Positions 47,741-59,395 of a stretch of 64,000 nucleotides of DNA are shown here, in pieces; position 1 is the stretch's first letter, and every line of letters starts with the position of its first letter. Source of the DNA: Bactrocera neohumeralis (Eukaryota; Arthropoda; Insecta; Diptera; Tephritidae); assembly GCF_024586455.1 (NCBI RefSeq), contig NC_065922.1, positions 31,120,089 through 31,184,088 of the forward strand, read 5' to 3'. Both the position numbers and the translations under genes were made by a program. A model generated the notes under the pieces. That model was not told the DNA's origin. It saw only the letters and a list, made by a program, of their open reading frames with translations, and did not search any database.

Positions 47741-48989
47741 TGGGTTGAATTGATTTTCCCAAGACGTCTGTCGGTATATTCGTGGACTAGTTCATCAATT
47801 CTTCAGCTATAGATCCGAAAATTATACACGCTCTTCTAATCACATGAAGTTGTTTGTTGGTCTGAGCATGCCGCTATCTTACAACTATACAGGTAGCATA
47901 GTGGTATTGTATAGTCATACAACATAAGCGATGGAAATCAAATCCTTATGTGGAAAACATTTTTATTAGAGTAAATATATTTACGAAATTTATCAAAGGT
48001 TATTGTTTAACTGTAGTTATAGAAGAAGTTCCTATCAGAAATGCACTTGTGTGTGAAAGAATTTAGTGTAGAGCGTTTGGAAGCACACATTAATACACAT
48101 ATAGTATATAATATAATTTAATTAAGCAAGGTGATAAATGACAACACGACTAAAAGTGGCAAATTCAATTTGCAAACAAATATTTAGTAATACTTTGAGC
48201 TTATTAAAACAATTTGAGCTAAAGTGTGAAGAAATTATGCAATGAGTTCTAACTTTGTTTTGTTTTAACAGCTTAGGGTAAGGAAACATTGAAACTTTAT
48301 GTCTGACTGACTGAATTATATATACTATACATACATACATATATATTTTAAAGATATTAATGAGCAAAGCAAGCTTTATTTGGAATTCCAAATAATGGAT
48401 AAAGGCAATGGATTACGTAAAACTTAACTAGAAGCTGGAGGAGAGAACATCACTTTTCTTCCAAAAATTAGGCAATTTCTAAGGACTAAAGACAAAAATG
48501 GGGACAGGCGTTTCAAAAACCTGTACTCCTTGAACACGGAATAGTGAGTAAAAAGCGCTGAAATAACTTTTGCTTTGATTAATTCCAGTAGAATTTGGTA
48601 ATAAATATGGTTCCTCTGCTAAAGTATTGTTCATGTATATTTGAATAATTTTCTACTGAATATAAACTAGTTAATTCGGCTTCATTGACCATTTTTCGAG
48701 TTTAATTTCTTTTGAGGTTCTATTCGACTAAAGTAGTGGGGAATAAGCCTCCGATATAGACATTTGTAATTTAAGAACTTAATTCTATATTATTTACTAT
48801 TTAAAACCACTTAACTGCTCAACCTCTGAATGACTTTTTAAATCCTCCTAGCCTATAAACAAGTTGATTTTATAGAGCACTTCAGTTTTTTGTTAACAGG
48901 AAATTTATTTTGTGCAATTTAATATATTTTAAATATCTCTATATTTTTGTTCTCTGAACATGGTATACTAATATAATATAATAATATGT
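47741..48989. other. Possible dispersed-repeat scrap, then non-coding DNA
   Basis: 47,728-47,800 (TACATGATCAGCTGATGGGT, GACGTCTGTCGGTATATTCG) resembles the fly D2 repeat. The rest is AT-rich with no recognised gene. Confidence 0.4.
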
Positions 48990-49480
48990 TCGTAACATCT
49001 AAAAGAAAACTTCGGAGACCCTATAAAGTATATAGGAATCTTAATGATCATGACCAGAAACTGAGGGACTAGGTTACTGAAATATCGATCTGAAATTTTG
49101 CCAAGAAGCTTCCTCGCCGATGTCGAATAACTGTAACATGTATCTGTCATACAAACTGACCGGTCGAACTGAAGTCCTTGTTTGGAAAACTTGTGACCAG
49201 ATATCTTCACGAAATGTGGCATGCCTGAGGCAATAATGCAATTTCCAAAGAAAATATTCAACACAAACTTAACGAGCAGAATTAAGTGCTGATATGAAAA
49301 ACATTTTCATTCGCGAAGATATATCCTCAAGAAGTATGCCATGAAATATCACCTAAGGCAATAGCGCAATTTTTGAAAGCAAAATGTTTAGCTCGGTTCA
49401 TTGTTGCATAAACAAGTGGTTGCCATACAAACTGATCGCTCAAAATAAAGTTCTTGTAAAGAATATTTTGTATACATATG
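48990..49480 (+). repeat. Dispersed repeat D2
   Basis: CTTCGGAGACCCTATAAAG, then GAAATATCGATCTGAAATTTT, ATACAAACTGACCGGTCG, AGATATCTTCACGAAATG and ATACAAACTGATCGCTC. The repeated 'catacaaactgatcg...' sub-motif appears twice ~290 bp apart, as it also does in the 59-kb copy. Frames of 98 and 136 codons on the other strand are repeat artefacts. Confidence 0.75.
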
Positions 49481-49529
49481 TGAAGGTCATTAAACCGAAA
49501 GTAACGCATTATCTTGTTAGATATGAAAT

Positions 49530-49572
49530 TATAACCGCGCAAACGGTGTTTACGCCAATAAAGAATGATATG
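49530..49572 (+). mobile_element. RTE-like LINE 3'-terminal scrap
   Basis: ATTATAACCGCGCAAACGG and GTTTACGCCAATAAAGAAT match the last ~40 bp of the LINE copies (CTATAACCACATAAGCGG, GTCTACGCCAATAAAGAAG at 62.69-62.72 kb). Only this terminal stretch is present. Confidence 0.6.
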
Positions 49573-50152
49573 TAAATTATATAGCCTACATCTGTTTATA
49601 AATATTGACAAAAACTTTCCATTCGATTGCAAATAAAAATAAGAAAGTGTTGAATATATAAATATTCTACCCAGATGCGAAATTTGCGTATTGTCACCAG
49701 GAACAAACGTTCCCAACGATTTTGTTATTATAATCATTAAAATTGTGTTATTAATAAATTAAACAGCGCAATAAAGAGTGTGAAACTTTGCTGAATTAAC
49801 ACGCGTTAATTGAAAAAAGTTAATAACTCGAGCTATAAAAACTTGCTAAATGATAAATTAACGGAAATGCAAGAAATTATTCAGAATGACACCGGCGGAT
49901 TAAGTAAGCAAAAATAAAAAACACAGAAATTAGTATATAGTTCGTTCTTTGCAATGAGAATCAATGGGATTTTCAATTATCTAAAAAATATAATCTGTAA
50001 TAATATTGTTAATGAGGTCATACAGAGGGATATTATAGTCATAAATAGCATTTAACCTTTCTGTGAACAAAATTTTTGCCGCTTTTTAGTTTCTTATATA
50101 TAGTTTTTTCACTTTCATGTATATTGTTTAAGGGAATAAGATTTTAGAAATA
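49573..50152. other. AT-rich non-coding DNA
   Basis: Nothing recognised. Confidence 0.4.
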
Positions 50153-51426
50153 TTGGATGGTCCAAAAAGTGTTTTCGTATTTTGTCAATAGATGTCGTTG
50201 CAGTCGTATATCTCTAGTGCTGCCAAACACATTGTGTCATACCATATAATGTTGGAAAGGCGAGATTTTAAGCTTCATTTAACCAAAACAATTTAAATTC
50301 AAGGGAAAGTTAAAAAAGAGACAGCTGTTCAAAAATGAGTGAAAATAATGAAGAAATTAGCTATATTTTGAAATTTTTGTATAAAAAAAGGAAAAATGCC
50401 ACTATAGCCACCAATGAAATTTGTGAAGTTTACGGCGACGATGCTGTATCGTGTTAGTGTAGCACAACAATGGTTCGCTAGCTTCCGTTCTGGAAATTTT
50501 GATTTGAAAATTGCACCTCGCTCTGGTCGACCTATAGTTGGAAAGTCGATGGAATTATGGAAAAGATTGACCAGGACCGTCACATAAGCAGCCATGACTT
50601 TGCTAAGCAACTTAACATTCATCATCAAACGGTCTTGAACCAATTAAAAAGGCTGGCTACAAAAAAGCCCGATCTCTGGGTACCACACGAATTGAATGTG
50701 AAAATTTAATGCACCAAATTGACATCTGCGATTCTTTGCTGAAACGAAATGAAATCGAACCATTTCTGAAGCGAATGGTAATAGGAGATGAAAAGTGGAG
50801 CAAATACGACAATAATGTGCGAATAGGATCATGGTCCAAGCGTAGTAAAGCTCAACAAATGGTCGCAAAGCTAGGATTGACGTCTCGAGAGGTTATGCTG
50901 AGTGTTTGGTGTGATTAGAAAGAAATCATCCGCTATGAACTGCTCCAGCCTGATCGAACGATTGATTCTTCAATTTACAGTCAACAAGTGATGATATTGA
51001 AGCAAGCAATCGAAAAAAATGGCCAGAACTGATCAACAGAAAGAGCTTCGTCTTCCATCAGGTGAACGCTAGACCACACACATCTTTGATGACTCGACAA
51101 AAACTAAGAGAGTTGGCTGGGAAGTTTTGATGCATATGCCATATAGCCCTGACCTTGCACCATCGGACTACCATTTGTTTCGGACCATGCAGAACTCCTT
51201 TAATGGAGTAAAGATGGCTTCAAGAGAAGCCTGTGAAAATTACTTGTTTCAGTTTGTCGACGATACACCAGAAAAGTTGTAAACTGATGGAATAATGTCT
51301 CTAGCGAAAAAATGGCAAAACGTGATCGACCAAAATGGTACATACTTTCATTAAAGTCCAGTATAAATATAAAAAAAATAATTGGAAATTTGATTAGAAA
51401 TACTAAACGACTTTTTCGACTACCCT
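50153..51426 (+). mobile_element. Full-length but dead mariner (mellifera-type), ~1.27 kb
   Basis: TIRs (TTGGATGGTCCAAAAAGTG and CGACTTTTTCGACTACCC) are flanked by TA. The transposase starts at 50,336 (MSENNEEISYILKFLYKK), breaks near 50,440, resumes with KIDQDRHISSHDFAKQLNIH, and near 50,720-50,915 reads CDSLLKRNEIEPFLKRMVIG, DEKWSKYDNNVRIGSWSKRS and GLTSREVMLSVWCD (first catalytic D in GDEKW; stop at D*K). The second block reads HQVNARPHT, where the family has HQDNARPHT, so that catalytic Asp is Val. The third reads SPDLAPSDYHLF, intact. Multiple stops and frameshifts. It is the longest member of the group with 17,758 and 58,056. Confidence 0.93.
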
Positions 51427-53289
51427 ATATATTTTTTATCTTACATATTTATACATTATCTTAAGAACGAAGTAAACTATTATCTGCATCTTTTGTTAAC
51501 TTTTTAAGTATAAGCATACAAATATACAAAAAATTTTCATATATACCGCAATTCCTTTCAAAATTCAAACGCGCTGATGAAGCAATAAGCACGGTTTAAC
51601 CTGTGGACCTTCAGCAGCCAATAAACTAAAAAATATACACGAATACAGATGCCATATAGAATTTCGTATGAATATGTATGTGTATAGACAACGAAACGCA
51701 TACAATATTTTATATCTGGTGTATTGGTATTGGAAATAAACTGAACTGAAAATCGAAAATCGTGTTAAAAAGTAAATAAATTACTTGATGGCTTTCGAGT
51801 TAAAGCAGCACGAAACCGAAATGCGAAACAAAGCGGAATTCAAAATGTATTGTAGACACCAAAAAAGTTGTAGAATGAAAAGATAAAAATTAAAACGTTG
51901 AAATAAAAAGTGGTGTGTGTGTGGAGAATACAAGAAGCATAATAAGCGCAATAAGCACAGCGCAGCGGAGTCACAGTGGCAGTGACAGTGGCAATGTTGC
52001 TGTTGCTAGTTTTGCTGTTTTACTGCTGCTGTTCCGGCTACTCCAACTCCAACTCCGAGACCAACGGCGGTCTGATGGCTACCAACATTACGGATTTCGA
52101 TGCTCTTATGTGTTTATGTGTGTGTGTGTGATTGTATGAACACTTGCTAACTGCTGTTGTTGTTGTTTTTTGTTTTTGTTTTGTAGCATATACTTTGGTG
52201 TTAACTTGTTTCAACTGCTACCAATCTTACTGCTTACTTACTCACTGCTAACTGTGTGACTGACTTGCTAGTTGCTTACTTAGCTGTCGCCGGTGTAGTC
52301 TGCGGCTGCTGCCACAACACCGCTGATGCTGCTGACTGCTTGGGCTGCTGTTAGAATTGGAATTAATTAAACGCCTTTAAAACTCAATAATTCACAATGC
52401 TCAACGAGTTTTAGTTGGCGCACTTCACTAGCCAGCCTCCACTGCAAACGCCGCTGCTGCAACTGCCACACCGCAACTGCCCCAACTGCTGCCGCCGTTA
52501 CTCCTTCGTTGCTATTACTTATGCTGTGGCTGCTGCGGCAGCAGCATGCTTCATTAGTCAACTTAGTTTAGTGATGATGACTGTCGGTTGGTTGTTGTTG
52601 TGTTTCTCACACTGCACCCAAGTCGGCTGCTACTCATGCGCCATTATGACGAGACTGGCGTTAACATTTAATTAAAAATGTGATATTTTTTACTTTTACT
52701 GCATCGTTGAGTGTGGAACCCTTTCATTATTACTTTATTCTTATTTGCTTGATCTTTATTTTTCTGCGAAAGGACTAAATATGCGTCAAAAGCTATGCGA
52801 GTTTTTTGGCTTTCGTGTGTTGCGTACAAAAGACTTAAGCAACGAACTTGCTCTCGGACTTGGCGGTTGCTGGCTGCGTAAATGGCAGTGTGTGTGCGTG
52901 TGTTGGTGGCGGCAACGACTACAGAGGCGCCAACAAAACGACAGTAAACTGCAAAGGAGGCGTAGTTATGGCAACTTAAATTTTGAAATATGAACTTTAA
53001 TAAAGGGGAATTTAGGCTCGAAATTGCATTGAGATGTTAACCTTGCTTTAATCGAATTGAACAGTTTTTGGGTTTTAATATTTTCTGTATCGAAAAAAAT
53101 AATAACAATAAACAGAAAGTATTAAAGTTTATACTGAAAAAGCATTTAATATGCTTGGGTATCTTTGAAGAAAGGTTTTTAATTAAAAAAAAAACTTTGT
53201 GAAAGGCGATAAAAAGCCCAGAAAGGAAATTCGAAGCTATCTCTCTAAACACTTTTCTATACTATGTACTTGTATATTATGTTGGTTCG
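51427..53289. other. Non-coding DNA with CTG/CAG-rich core
   Basis: 51,930-52,660 is GC-richer and full of GCTGCTG, CAACTGC and GTTGTTGTTG triplets. Frames on both strands (up to 86 codons) are low-complexity runs of L, Q, A and C. I cannot tell an opa-like coding exon from regulatory or UTR sequence and do not call a gene. Confidence 0.45.
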
Positions 53290-53910
53290 ACATCATCGCT
53301 TAGCAGAGTCGATAATTTAAGCAATCATGTAGCGGTTTCTTCGCACCAAGTTAACACTAGTGGATAGCGCGCAACCTTAGAGACGCGTAGATTGCGCATC
53401 GACGACTCTATTGCTGCTGTGCAGCAAGTAGTGTATTGAAGAAGACCCCGCCACCATTGCATGCAACAATTTAAGTATTGTGCCCATCCACTTTATGGAA
53501 TATTAAGCGGAAGAATATTGTTTTGCGAGCTTACTGAATCCAACCATTGTTAAGACATCGTTTCATCCACAAAATGTCACTATTTGTGGTACTCTAGGGG
53601 CAGCGGAAATCTTTGGTTTATACTATAATTCTTCAAAAATTAAGACGGCCATAATGCTACAGTGAATGGGGAACACTATACTTGTAGCGTCATGACTAAT
53701 GACTTTAACTTTTTCGTGCCTGAATTGGAGAAAATAATCAATTTTTGAAGGAAAGTTTTGGTGAGTGCAATATATCGCATAATGAGCTTGTTAGGTGGCT
53801 TGCAAGATCGTGCGATTCAACATTGCTGGACCATTTTTTTTACAATTATGCGAAGTCACTGCCTATGCAAACTTCTTAGGCAGTTTCTTTTTTGGTTACA
53901 TGACTGAGTT
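53290..53910 (+). mobile_element. Highly decayed maT-type transposase
   Basis: Plus-strand pieces in order: RRIDDSIAAVQQVV near 53,400; SFHPQNVTICGTLGAAEIFG (53,560-53,620; family form HPEKVTVWCGLWAGGIIG); VNGEHYTCSVM in shifted frame near 53,670; FFVPELEKI near 53,715; and WLARSCDSTLLDHFF near 53,800 (family form WPPRSCDLTPLDYF). No ends are visible. It is older and more diverged than the 12, 24 and 46-kb copies. Confidence 0.65.
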
Positions 53911-54059
53911 AGTTTAAGAATTGGTCAAAGATGGACCCCATTAAAGAGGAAATACCCCAAGTTTTACAGTTTTTCATCGACAAAGACGAAAACATAATCC
54001 AGACGGGTTAAGCCAATCAGGTGCATTTTTGATTTAGTCGATTACTTTCCAGTAATTTT

Positions 54060-54400
54060 GACGCCAAATATACACCGCGCTCTGAAAAGTCATGTGAGTA
54101 CACTTTGGATTAAGTCGGAACTAAACATTGCACATAAACCCGTTTGGAACCATTTAAGTAAGGATGGATACAAAAAGAAGCACCGTATTTAGGTACCGAA
54201 TTTCCATCTACGAATTTCTGGAGACTCGTAACAAAATCGGTTCGTTTATGAAGCGGACGGTAAAGGAAAGTGTGTCACTTACGTCAAACAAAAATGGTCG
54301 TTGTCATATCGCGATGAGTCTAGGAAATGAAGATCAAGCCAATATTGACGGATGGGTAGGTTTTGCTATGTGTTTAGTGGGATTGGTTGTGCATCATTTT
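54060..54400 (+). mobile_element. Mariner transposase fragment
   Basis: IHRALKSHVSTLWIKSELNI and KPVWNHLSKDGYKKKHRI (HTH to linker), then VPNFHLRI, then text equivalent to NRFVYEADGKGKCVTY and KQKWSLSYRDES. The last is a decayed form of the mellifera-type block GDEKWxxYDNxxRKRSWSKR. No TIRs. Confidence 0.55.
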
Positions 54401-54549
54401 CTATGATCTTCTCTTCTGTGATCAAACTCGAAATATCTCGTTAAATGAAGAATTTTTTTATAGCTTTATGCTATCGTAATCCGATATAAACGATTTCTTT
54501 GAAGATCAATCTATGCCAAATTTGGATATCTTCCTAAATAAGAAAATTT

Positions 54550-54625
54550 TACCATACGAAAACTTACTTCTGACCGTTCAGTTTGTATGGTAGCTATATG
54601 CTTATATGGTCCGATAGGCTAACAA
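54550..54625 (-). repeat. Short dispersed-repeat D2 fragment
   Basis: GACCGTTCAGTTTGTATGGT and AGCTATATGCTTATATGGTC are the reverse complement of the 'catacaaactgaacg' type phrases at 37.3 and 59.0 kb. Confidence 0.6.
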
Positions 54626-54849
54626 ATGTTAGCCGACGATTTTAAATTTAAAAAAACTAAGGAAAGTAGCTCATTAGCAGAATATTTGAGAAACCAAGTT
54701 ATAGGTTCTAACGTTTCATGGTTTTGAAGAGAAAAACCATTTCGTATCTGAAAGGACGTAGTGCATACAAACAAGGAACAAGCTGTCAATTCGTAGTTTC
54801 GTCACTTCCTCTTGAAAAGAATTGAACTAAGTTCTTTAAAAACGGACTA

Positions 54850-55890
54850 TAATCCTTAGAAAAAACCCGTAACAAGAAGATGGACTATGCTTTTGATCGC
54901 ACGAAAATAAGCTGTTTAATGCCGCTATGTCTGACCTTGGTATCCTGCAAAACTAATACGGCTGTGTAAAAAGCTCCACCAGAATTAGGAAGGAGCTCTC
55001 CGAGCCTTTCGATAATAAACGAGGTTGCAGACAAGGCAATTTCTTATCGTGCGACTTTTTCAATATACTCTAGGAGAAAATAATTAGAGCTGCAGAGTTA
55101 AATCGAGCAGTTACAATCTTCTACAAGAGTCTACAGGTTGAAAAAGGAAGCAAAGCAAATGGGTCTTGTAGTGAACGAGGGCAAGACGAAATATCTCCTG
55201 TGTCATCAAACAGTCGTCGCACTCGCGACTTAGCACTCACGTCACTGTTGACAGTCATAACTTTAGATAATTTCGTCTATATTGGAACCAGTATAAACAC
55301 CACCAACAATGTTAGCCTAGAAGTACAACGGAGGATAACTCTTGGCAACAGGTGCTACTTCGCAATGAGTAGGCAATTGAGAAGTAAAGTCCTCTTTCGA
55401 CGGACAAAGACCCAACTCTACCAGTCACTCATTATTCCCGTCCTGCTATATGGTGCAGATGCTTGGACGATGGCAACAACTGATGAGTCGACGTTGCGAG
55501 TTTTCGAGAGGAAAGTTCTGCGAAAGATTTATGGTCCTTTGCGCGTTGGCCACGGCGAATATCGCATTCGATGGAACGATAAGCTGTATGAGATATACGA
55601 CGACATTGACATAGTTCAGCGAATTAAAAGACAGCGGCTACGCTGGCTAGGTCATGTTGTCCGAATGGACGAAAAAACTCCAGCTATGAAAGTATTCGAC
55701 GCAGTACCTGCTGTGTGAAGCAGAGGAAGAGAAAGAGCTTCACTCCGTTGGTGAGATCAGAGAAGGACAGAAGGCTACACTTGGAATCTCCAATAGCCAC
55801 CAAACAGCGAAAAAGAAGAACGACAGGCGCGCTGTTGTAAACTCGGCTTTAATTGCGTAAGCGGAGTCTAAGCCAATTAAGAAGAAGAAA
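54850..55890 (+). mobile_element. RTE-like LINE, RT catalytic box deleted, long C-terminal frame
   Basis: Begins with FNAAMSDLGIL and RIRKELSEPFDNKRGCRQGN (54,910-55,040), then FFNIL*EKIIRAAELNRAVT and IFYKSLQ (55,060-55,135). The next residues should hold YADD but jump straight to the KGSKANGSCSE register (KEAKQMGLVVNE in another frame). From 55,200 a 172-codon frame is open: TVITLDNFVYIGTSINTTNN, RRITLGNRCYFAMSRQLRSK, LYQSLIIPVLLYGADAWTMA, FERKVLRKIYGPLRVGHGEY, IYDDIDIVQRIKRQRLRWLG, HVVRMDEKTPAMKVFDAVPA. It ends in a GAAGAAGAAA tail. This is the best-preserved RTE C-terminal region in the window. It has no RT activity. Confidence 0.92.
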
Positions 55891-58009
55891 AAAGGATTGT
55901 TTGCTTAGTTCATTTGAGATATTTTTTCTATTTTACTGTATTTTGATACACCCGGTAATGTTATGTTGTCTTAAATTTTAGTAAGAGTTGAAGATAGTCA
56001 GAACATTGGCTGGAACTCTAAAAGTATAGTAGATTTTCTTGAAAAGGGTGTAATAGTCACAAAGAAATGAATAACGGGCATCTACGAAGACTCTGCGTAA
56101 GAGGTATGTACTTTTGAATATTGGTTGGAAAGAAGTACAGTTTAGTATGAATGCTGATATGGTGAAACCATAAATGCTACTATAGCAAGAAAACGTCAGT
56201 GGTGTCTGTATAAACTTTCCCGTTCTTGAGATTTTACAGCGGACAAAAAAGCTACTGGTTAAATTAACGTGTTCTAAAGCATATTTCCAACATGCTAACT
56301 GAAGAAGATGAATAATTAAATTAAATGATTTCCTCATTTTTGAAATGATTTAATAAATTAATTCAAATTCAGAAAGGAATCGTTATACAAATTAAATTTT
56401 TTTTTATAAATGACGCTGCACTAAATATATTACAGAATAATTTGCTGAACACAAGATTTTTAAATTATTTTTGTAAAGTAATTAAAAGCAGCAAAATCGC
56501 ATTTCACATTTACATAATAATAATATTCGCTTGCAGTTAAGATTAGTTGGTTAGCCGAGCTTCAAGCGCCATAAAAGTGAATTCTGCGGTAATAATATGC
56601 GGCGAGGCGAAATTACAAATTAGCGAAAAAAGAAAAAAAGCAGAAAAGCATAGGAAGCTAATAATAATAAAGATAACTGGTAAAAACTGCATAAAAATTG
56701 GAAAAGTGGCAAGAGGCTAAGAGCGAGCGGGCGTGTAGCAAAAAGCAGACATGCAAGTCACTTGCAGTTTACTTAAAATTCTGCCGATAAGTTGTGACCG
56801 CGCGCGAAAAAAAGCGAAAAAAGAAAGGCAGCATAGACACACACACACACACTCAAAAACTTTATGTATATATGCACGTATGTTTGGTGGCTGTAAGCGC
56901 TTGGATGACAGCAATAGCAACGGCAGTTAGGCCAAAAGAGGCACTCACTTTTTTCTGACTTTTTGGCGGCACAAACACTTAAGTAAGCATACATATATAT
57001 ATGTATATAAAAACATATATCTATTATATAGTATGGGTGACTGTATAATGCTTGAATGTGTGTATGTGTATATGTGTCTTCTGCGCATATGCGGCTTTCG
57101 ACCATATTTTATAGGCATGAAATATAAAGGCGAAGCTGTTAAGTGAACACACAATAAAAAAGCAACAAAAACTACAACACTAGAATGTTAAATATTTGCC
57201 TGTATGGGTGTGCCTATGCAAACGTGCAGCAGTGAGTGTGTGTGTGTGTTTGTGTCTGCTTTTGGTAAAAAAAAGCCGTCTGACTGGTTTTCTGCGCGGC
57301 GTTGTTGGCCGACAGCACCAAACACTGCAACACTGCAACTTTGCAGCCTCAGCAGCCTGCGGCAGCAGCAGCAAGCTCATGTGGCACCAGCGCTGTGCAT
57401 CTTTTGCGGCTCAGCCACAACTTAGCGTCCAAACAAAGCGCACAAAGCTAACAAAGCCAAACGTGGCCACGGCTATAAAATAGATAATGCTTTGGCTATG
57501 CGCGAGACAGCAAAAGATGAGAACTCGCAACTTGGGTGCGCGTAGTGCATTCAACTTGAAACTATAAAAATCGAACTTTGATATGCCACACAGTGCACAG
57601 GCATGCCGTACTTTGAATTTGTGAGTGTGTGTGTGCTATGTCGAGGTAGAATGTATGCCGAAGAAGTATGCACTGAAGTAGTGAAGTCAAGAAGTGCAAT
57701 GTTTGTGTGGCGGCGAGAGTTTCTCTAGTCTCATTCTACATATAGAATTCTATGTAATGATACTTGCTTTCTCGCACACATACATGCTTACATAAGTGTT
57801 ACATACATATGTGTATACATATATGCCGTTTAAGTTTGAAATGAAGTGAACGCACCCACTTTTTCTTCGATTCTCTACTTTTATGTGATTCTTCGATTTT
57901 TCATAGCCTATTTTATGTCTGCTCGCACCATTGTAATGATCATTGATCACATGTTGAGTGCCGGCAGTTCACCTTTATTGCCCAACGCCAACGCGCTGCC
58001 ATAATTTTT
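55891..58009. other. Non-coding DNA with CA/TG microsatellites
   Basis: (AC)n at 56,836-56,853, TG/GT-rich near 57,235-57,255 and TATA-rich near 56,990-57,030. 57,280-57,480 is GC-richer with GCAGCAGCAGCAAGC, and TATAAAA occurs at 57,474 without a convincing initiator 30 bp on. Cysteine-rich minus frames here translate CA repeats. No gene called. Confidence 0.45.
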
Positions 58010-58055
58010 ATACCCTGAATATACCCTTTTTTCAAGAAGAAACGTAAATTATATA
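58010..58055 (+). repeat. Dispersed repeat D2, left part split by mariner
   Basis: TACCCTGAATATACCC and CAAGAAGAAACG begin the D2-like repeat, which resumes after the mariner at 58,897. Confidence 0.6.
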
Positions 58056-58896
58056 TTGGTTAGTCGAAAAGGCTTTTCGTATTTCTAATCAAACTTCAAC
58101 TTAATTTTTTTATATTTAGAATTAACTTTAATGAAAGCAATATGTGTCATTTCGGTCGACAAATTTTTGTCATTTTTCCGCTGGAGACATTATTTCATCG
58201 GTGTACAACTTTTCTGGTTTCTCGGCGAAAAACTACCACAAGTAATTTTCATAGGCTTCTCTTGAAGCCAACTTCACTCCATTAAGGAAGTTCTGCATCG
58301 ACCGAAACAAATGGTAGTCCGCGGCTGCAAGGGCAGAGCTATATGGTTGATGCATCAAAACTTCCCAGCCAAGCTCTCCCAGTTTTTGCCGAGTCATCAA
58401 AGATGTGTGTGGTCTAGCGTTGACCTGATGGAAGACGAAGCCCTTTCTGTTGATCAGTTTTGGCCATTTTTTCGATTGCTTGCTTTAATCTCTTCGGTTG
58501 TTGACAGTAAAATGTAGAATCAATCGTTCGACCAGGCTTAAGCAGTTCATAGTGGATGATTCCTTTCCAATCCCACCAAACACTCAGCATAACCTTTTGA
58601 GATGTCAATCCTAGCTTTGCGACTATTTGTTGAGCTTCATCACGCTTGGACCATGATATTTTGCGAACATTATTGTCGTATTTGATCCATTTTTCGTCTC
58701 CTGTTACCATTCGCTTCAGAAATGATTCGATTTCATTTCGTTTCAGCAAAGAATCGCAGATGTTAATTCGGTCTATTAAATTTTTCACAGACAATTCATG
58801 TGGTACCCAAACATCGAGCTTCTTTTTGTAGTCAACTTTTTTCAAAAGCCTTGGTTTAAAACCTTTTGATACGAAAATACTTTTTCGACTACCCAA
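58056..58896 (-). mobile_element. Mariner (mellifera-type), 5'-deleted, 841 bp, with 160-codon frame
   Basis: The ends TTGGTTAGTCGAAAAGGCTT (left) and the reverse complement TTGGGTAGTCGAAAAAGTAT (right) are flanked by TA. The minus frame 58,414-58,896 starts inside the right TIR and reads LDVWVPHELSVKNLIDRINI, CDSLLKRNEIESFLKRMVTG, DEKWIKYDNNVRKISWSKRD and LTSQKVMLSVWWDWKGIIHY (first catalytic D intact). The N-terminal ~100 residues are deleted. After a frameshift the second block is HQVNARPHTS (Val for Asp, as at 50.1 kb) and the third is YSSALAAADYH (Ala for Asp). It is inactive. It sits inside dispersed repeat D2. Confidence 0.93.
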
Positions 58897-59395
58897 TATA
58901 AGTATAAATGATCAGCAAACTAGTCCTGAGTTTTTAAGCTGGTCGTGTATCAGAACAGTTAGTATCGGAGTATTATGGCATGTAGCTGTCATAAAAACTG
59001 AACGATCGGAATCAAATACTTGCATGGAAAACTTTTTTATGTGACGAGATTTCTTCATTCAATTTGGCACAGATTTATTATATTAATAAACGCTTAAATT
59101 TCCGATTAAATTTATAAGTTCGAAGCACTATAGCATACAGCTCTCATACAAACTGACCGATCAAAATACATTTTTGTACGGAAAACTCTTTTATTTGACA
59201 AGATATCTGCATGAAATTCGGCATCGGTTATTTTCAGAGACCACGCTACAATCTCCGAACAGATTGTTCAGTTCGTATCACTCTAGCATATAGCAGTCAT
59301 ATAAACTGATCATTGAAAATCAAAATAAATACATTTTAATACTCTTCAATGTCATAATAAATGCACCTGCGAAGGGTATTACATTTTCGAAGCCA
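58897..59395 (+). repeat. Dispersed repeat D2, right part
   Basis: Continues after the mariner with GATCAGCAAACTAGTCCTGA, GTAGCTGTCATAAAAACTGA, ACGATCGGAATCAAATACTT, ATACAAACTGACCGATCAAA and TATAAACTGATCATTGAAAA (three sub-repeats), ending ATGCACCTGCGAAGGGTATT. This is the most complete D2 copy here. Confidence 0.8.

Noticed and set aside
49327..49737. 136-codon minus frame.
   Set aside because: It covers dispersed repeat D2 and the RTE tail scrap in antisense; no domain.
51915..52675. CTG/CAG-rich frames on both strands as a possible opa-type exon.
   Set aside because: There is no consistent frame, splice pattern or domain, and both strands give similar low-complexity frames. Kept as unassigned sequence.
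15135..55140. CAG|GTTG joins in two RTE copies as evidence of splicing before retrotransposition.
   Set aside because: The removed segment would not begin with GT in comparison with the intact copy, so deletion is the better explanation.
57474..57480. TATAAAA as a second promoter.
   Set aside because: No initiator-like TCA(G/T)T(C/T) at 28-33 bp downstream.
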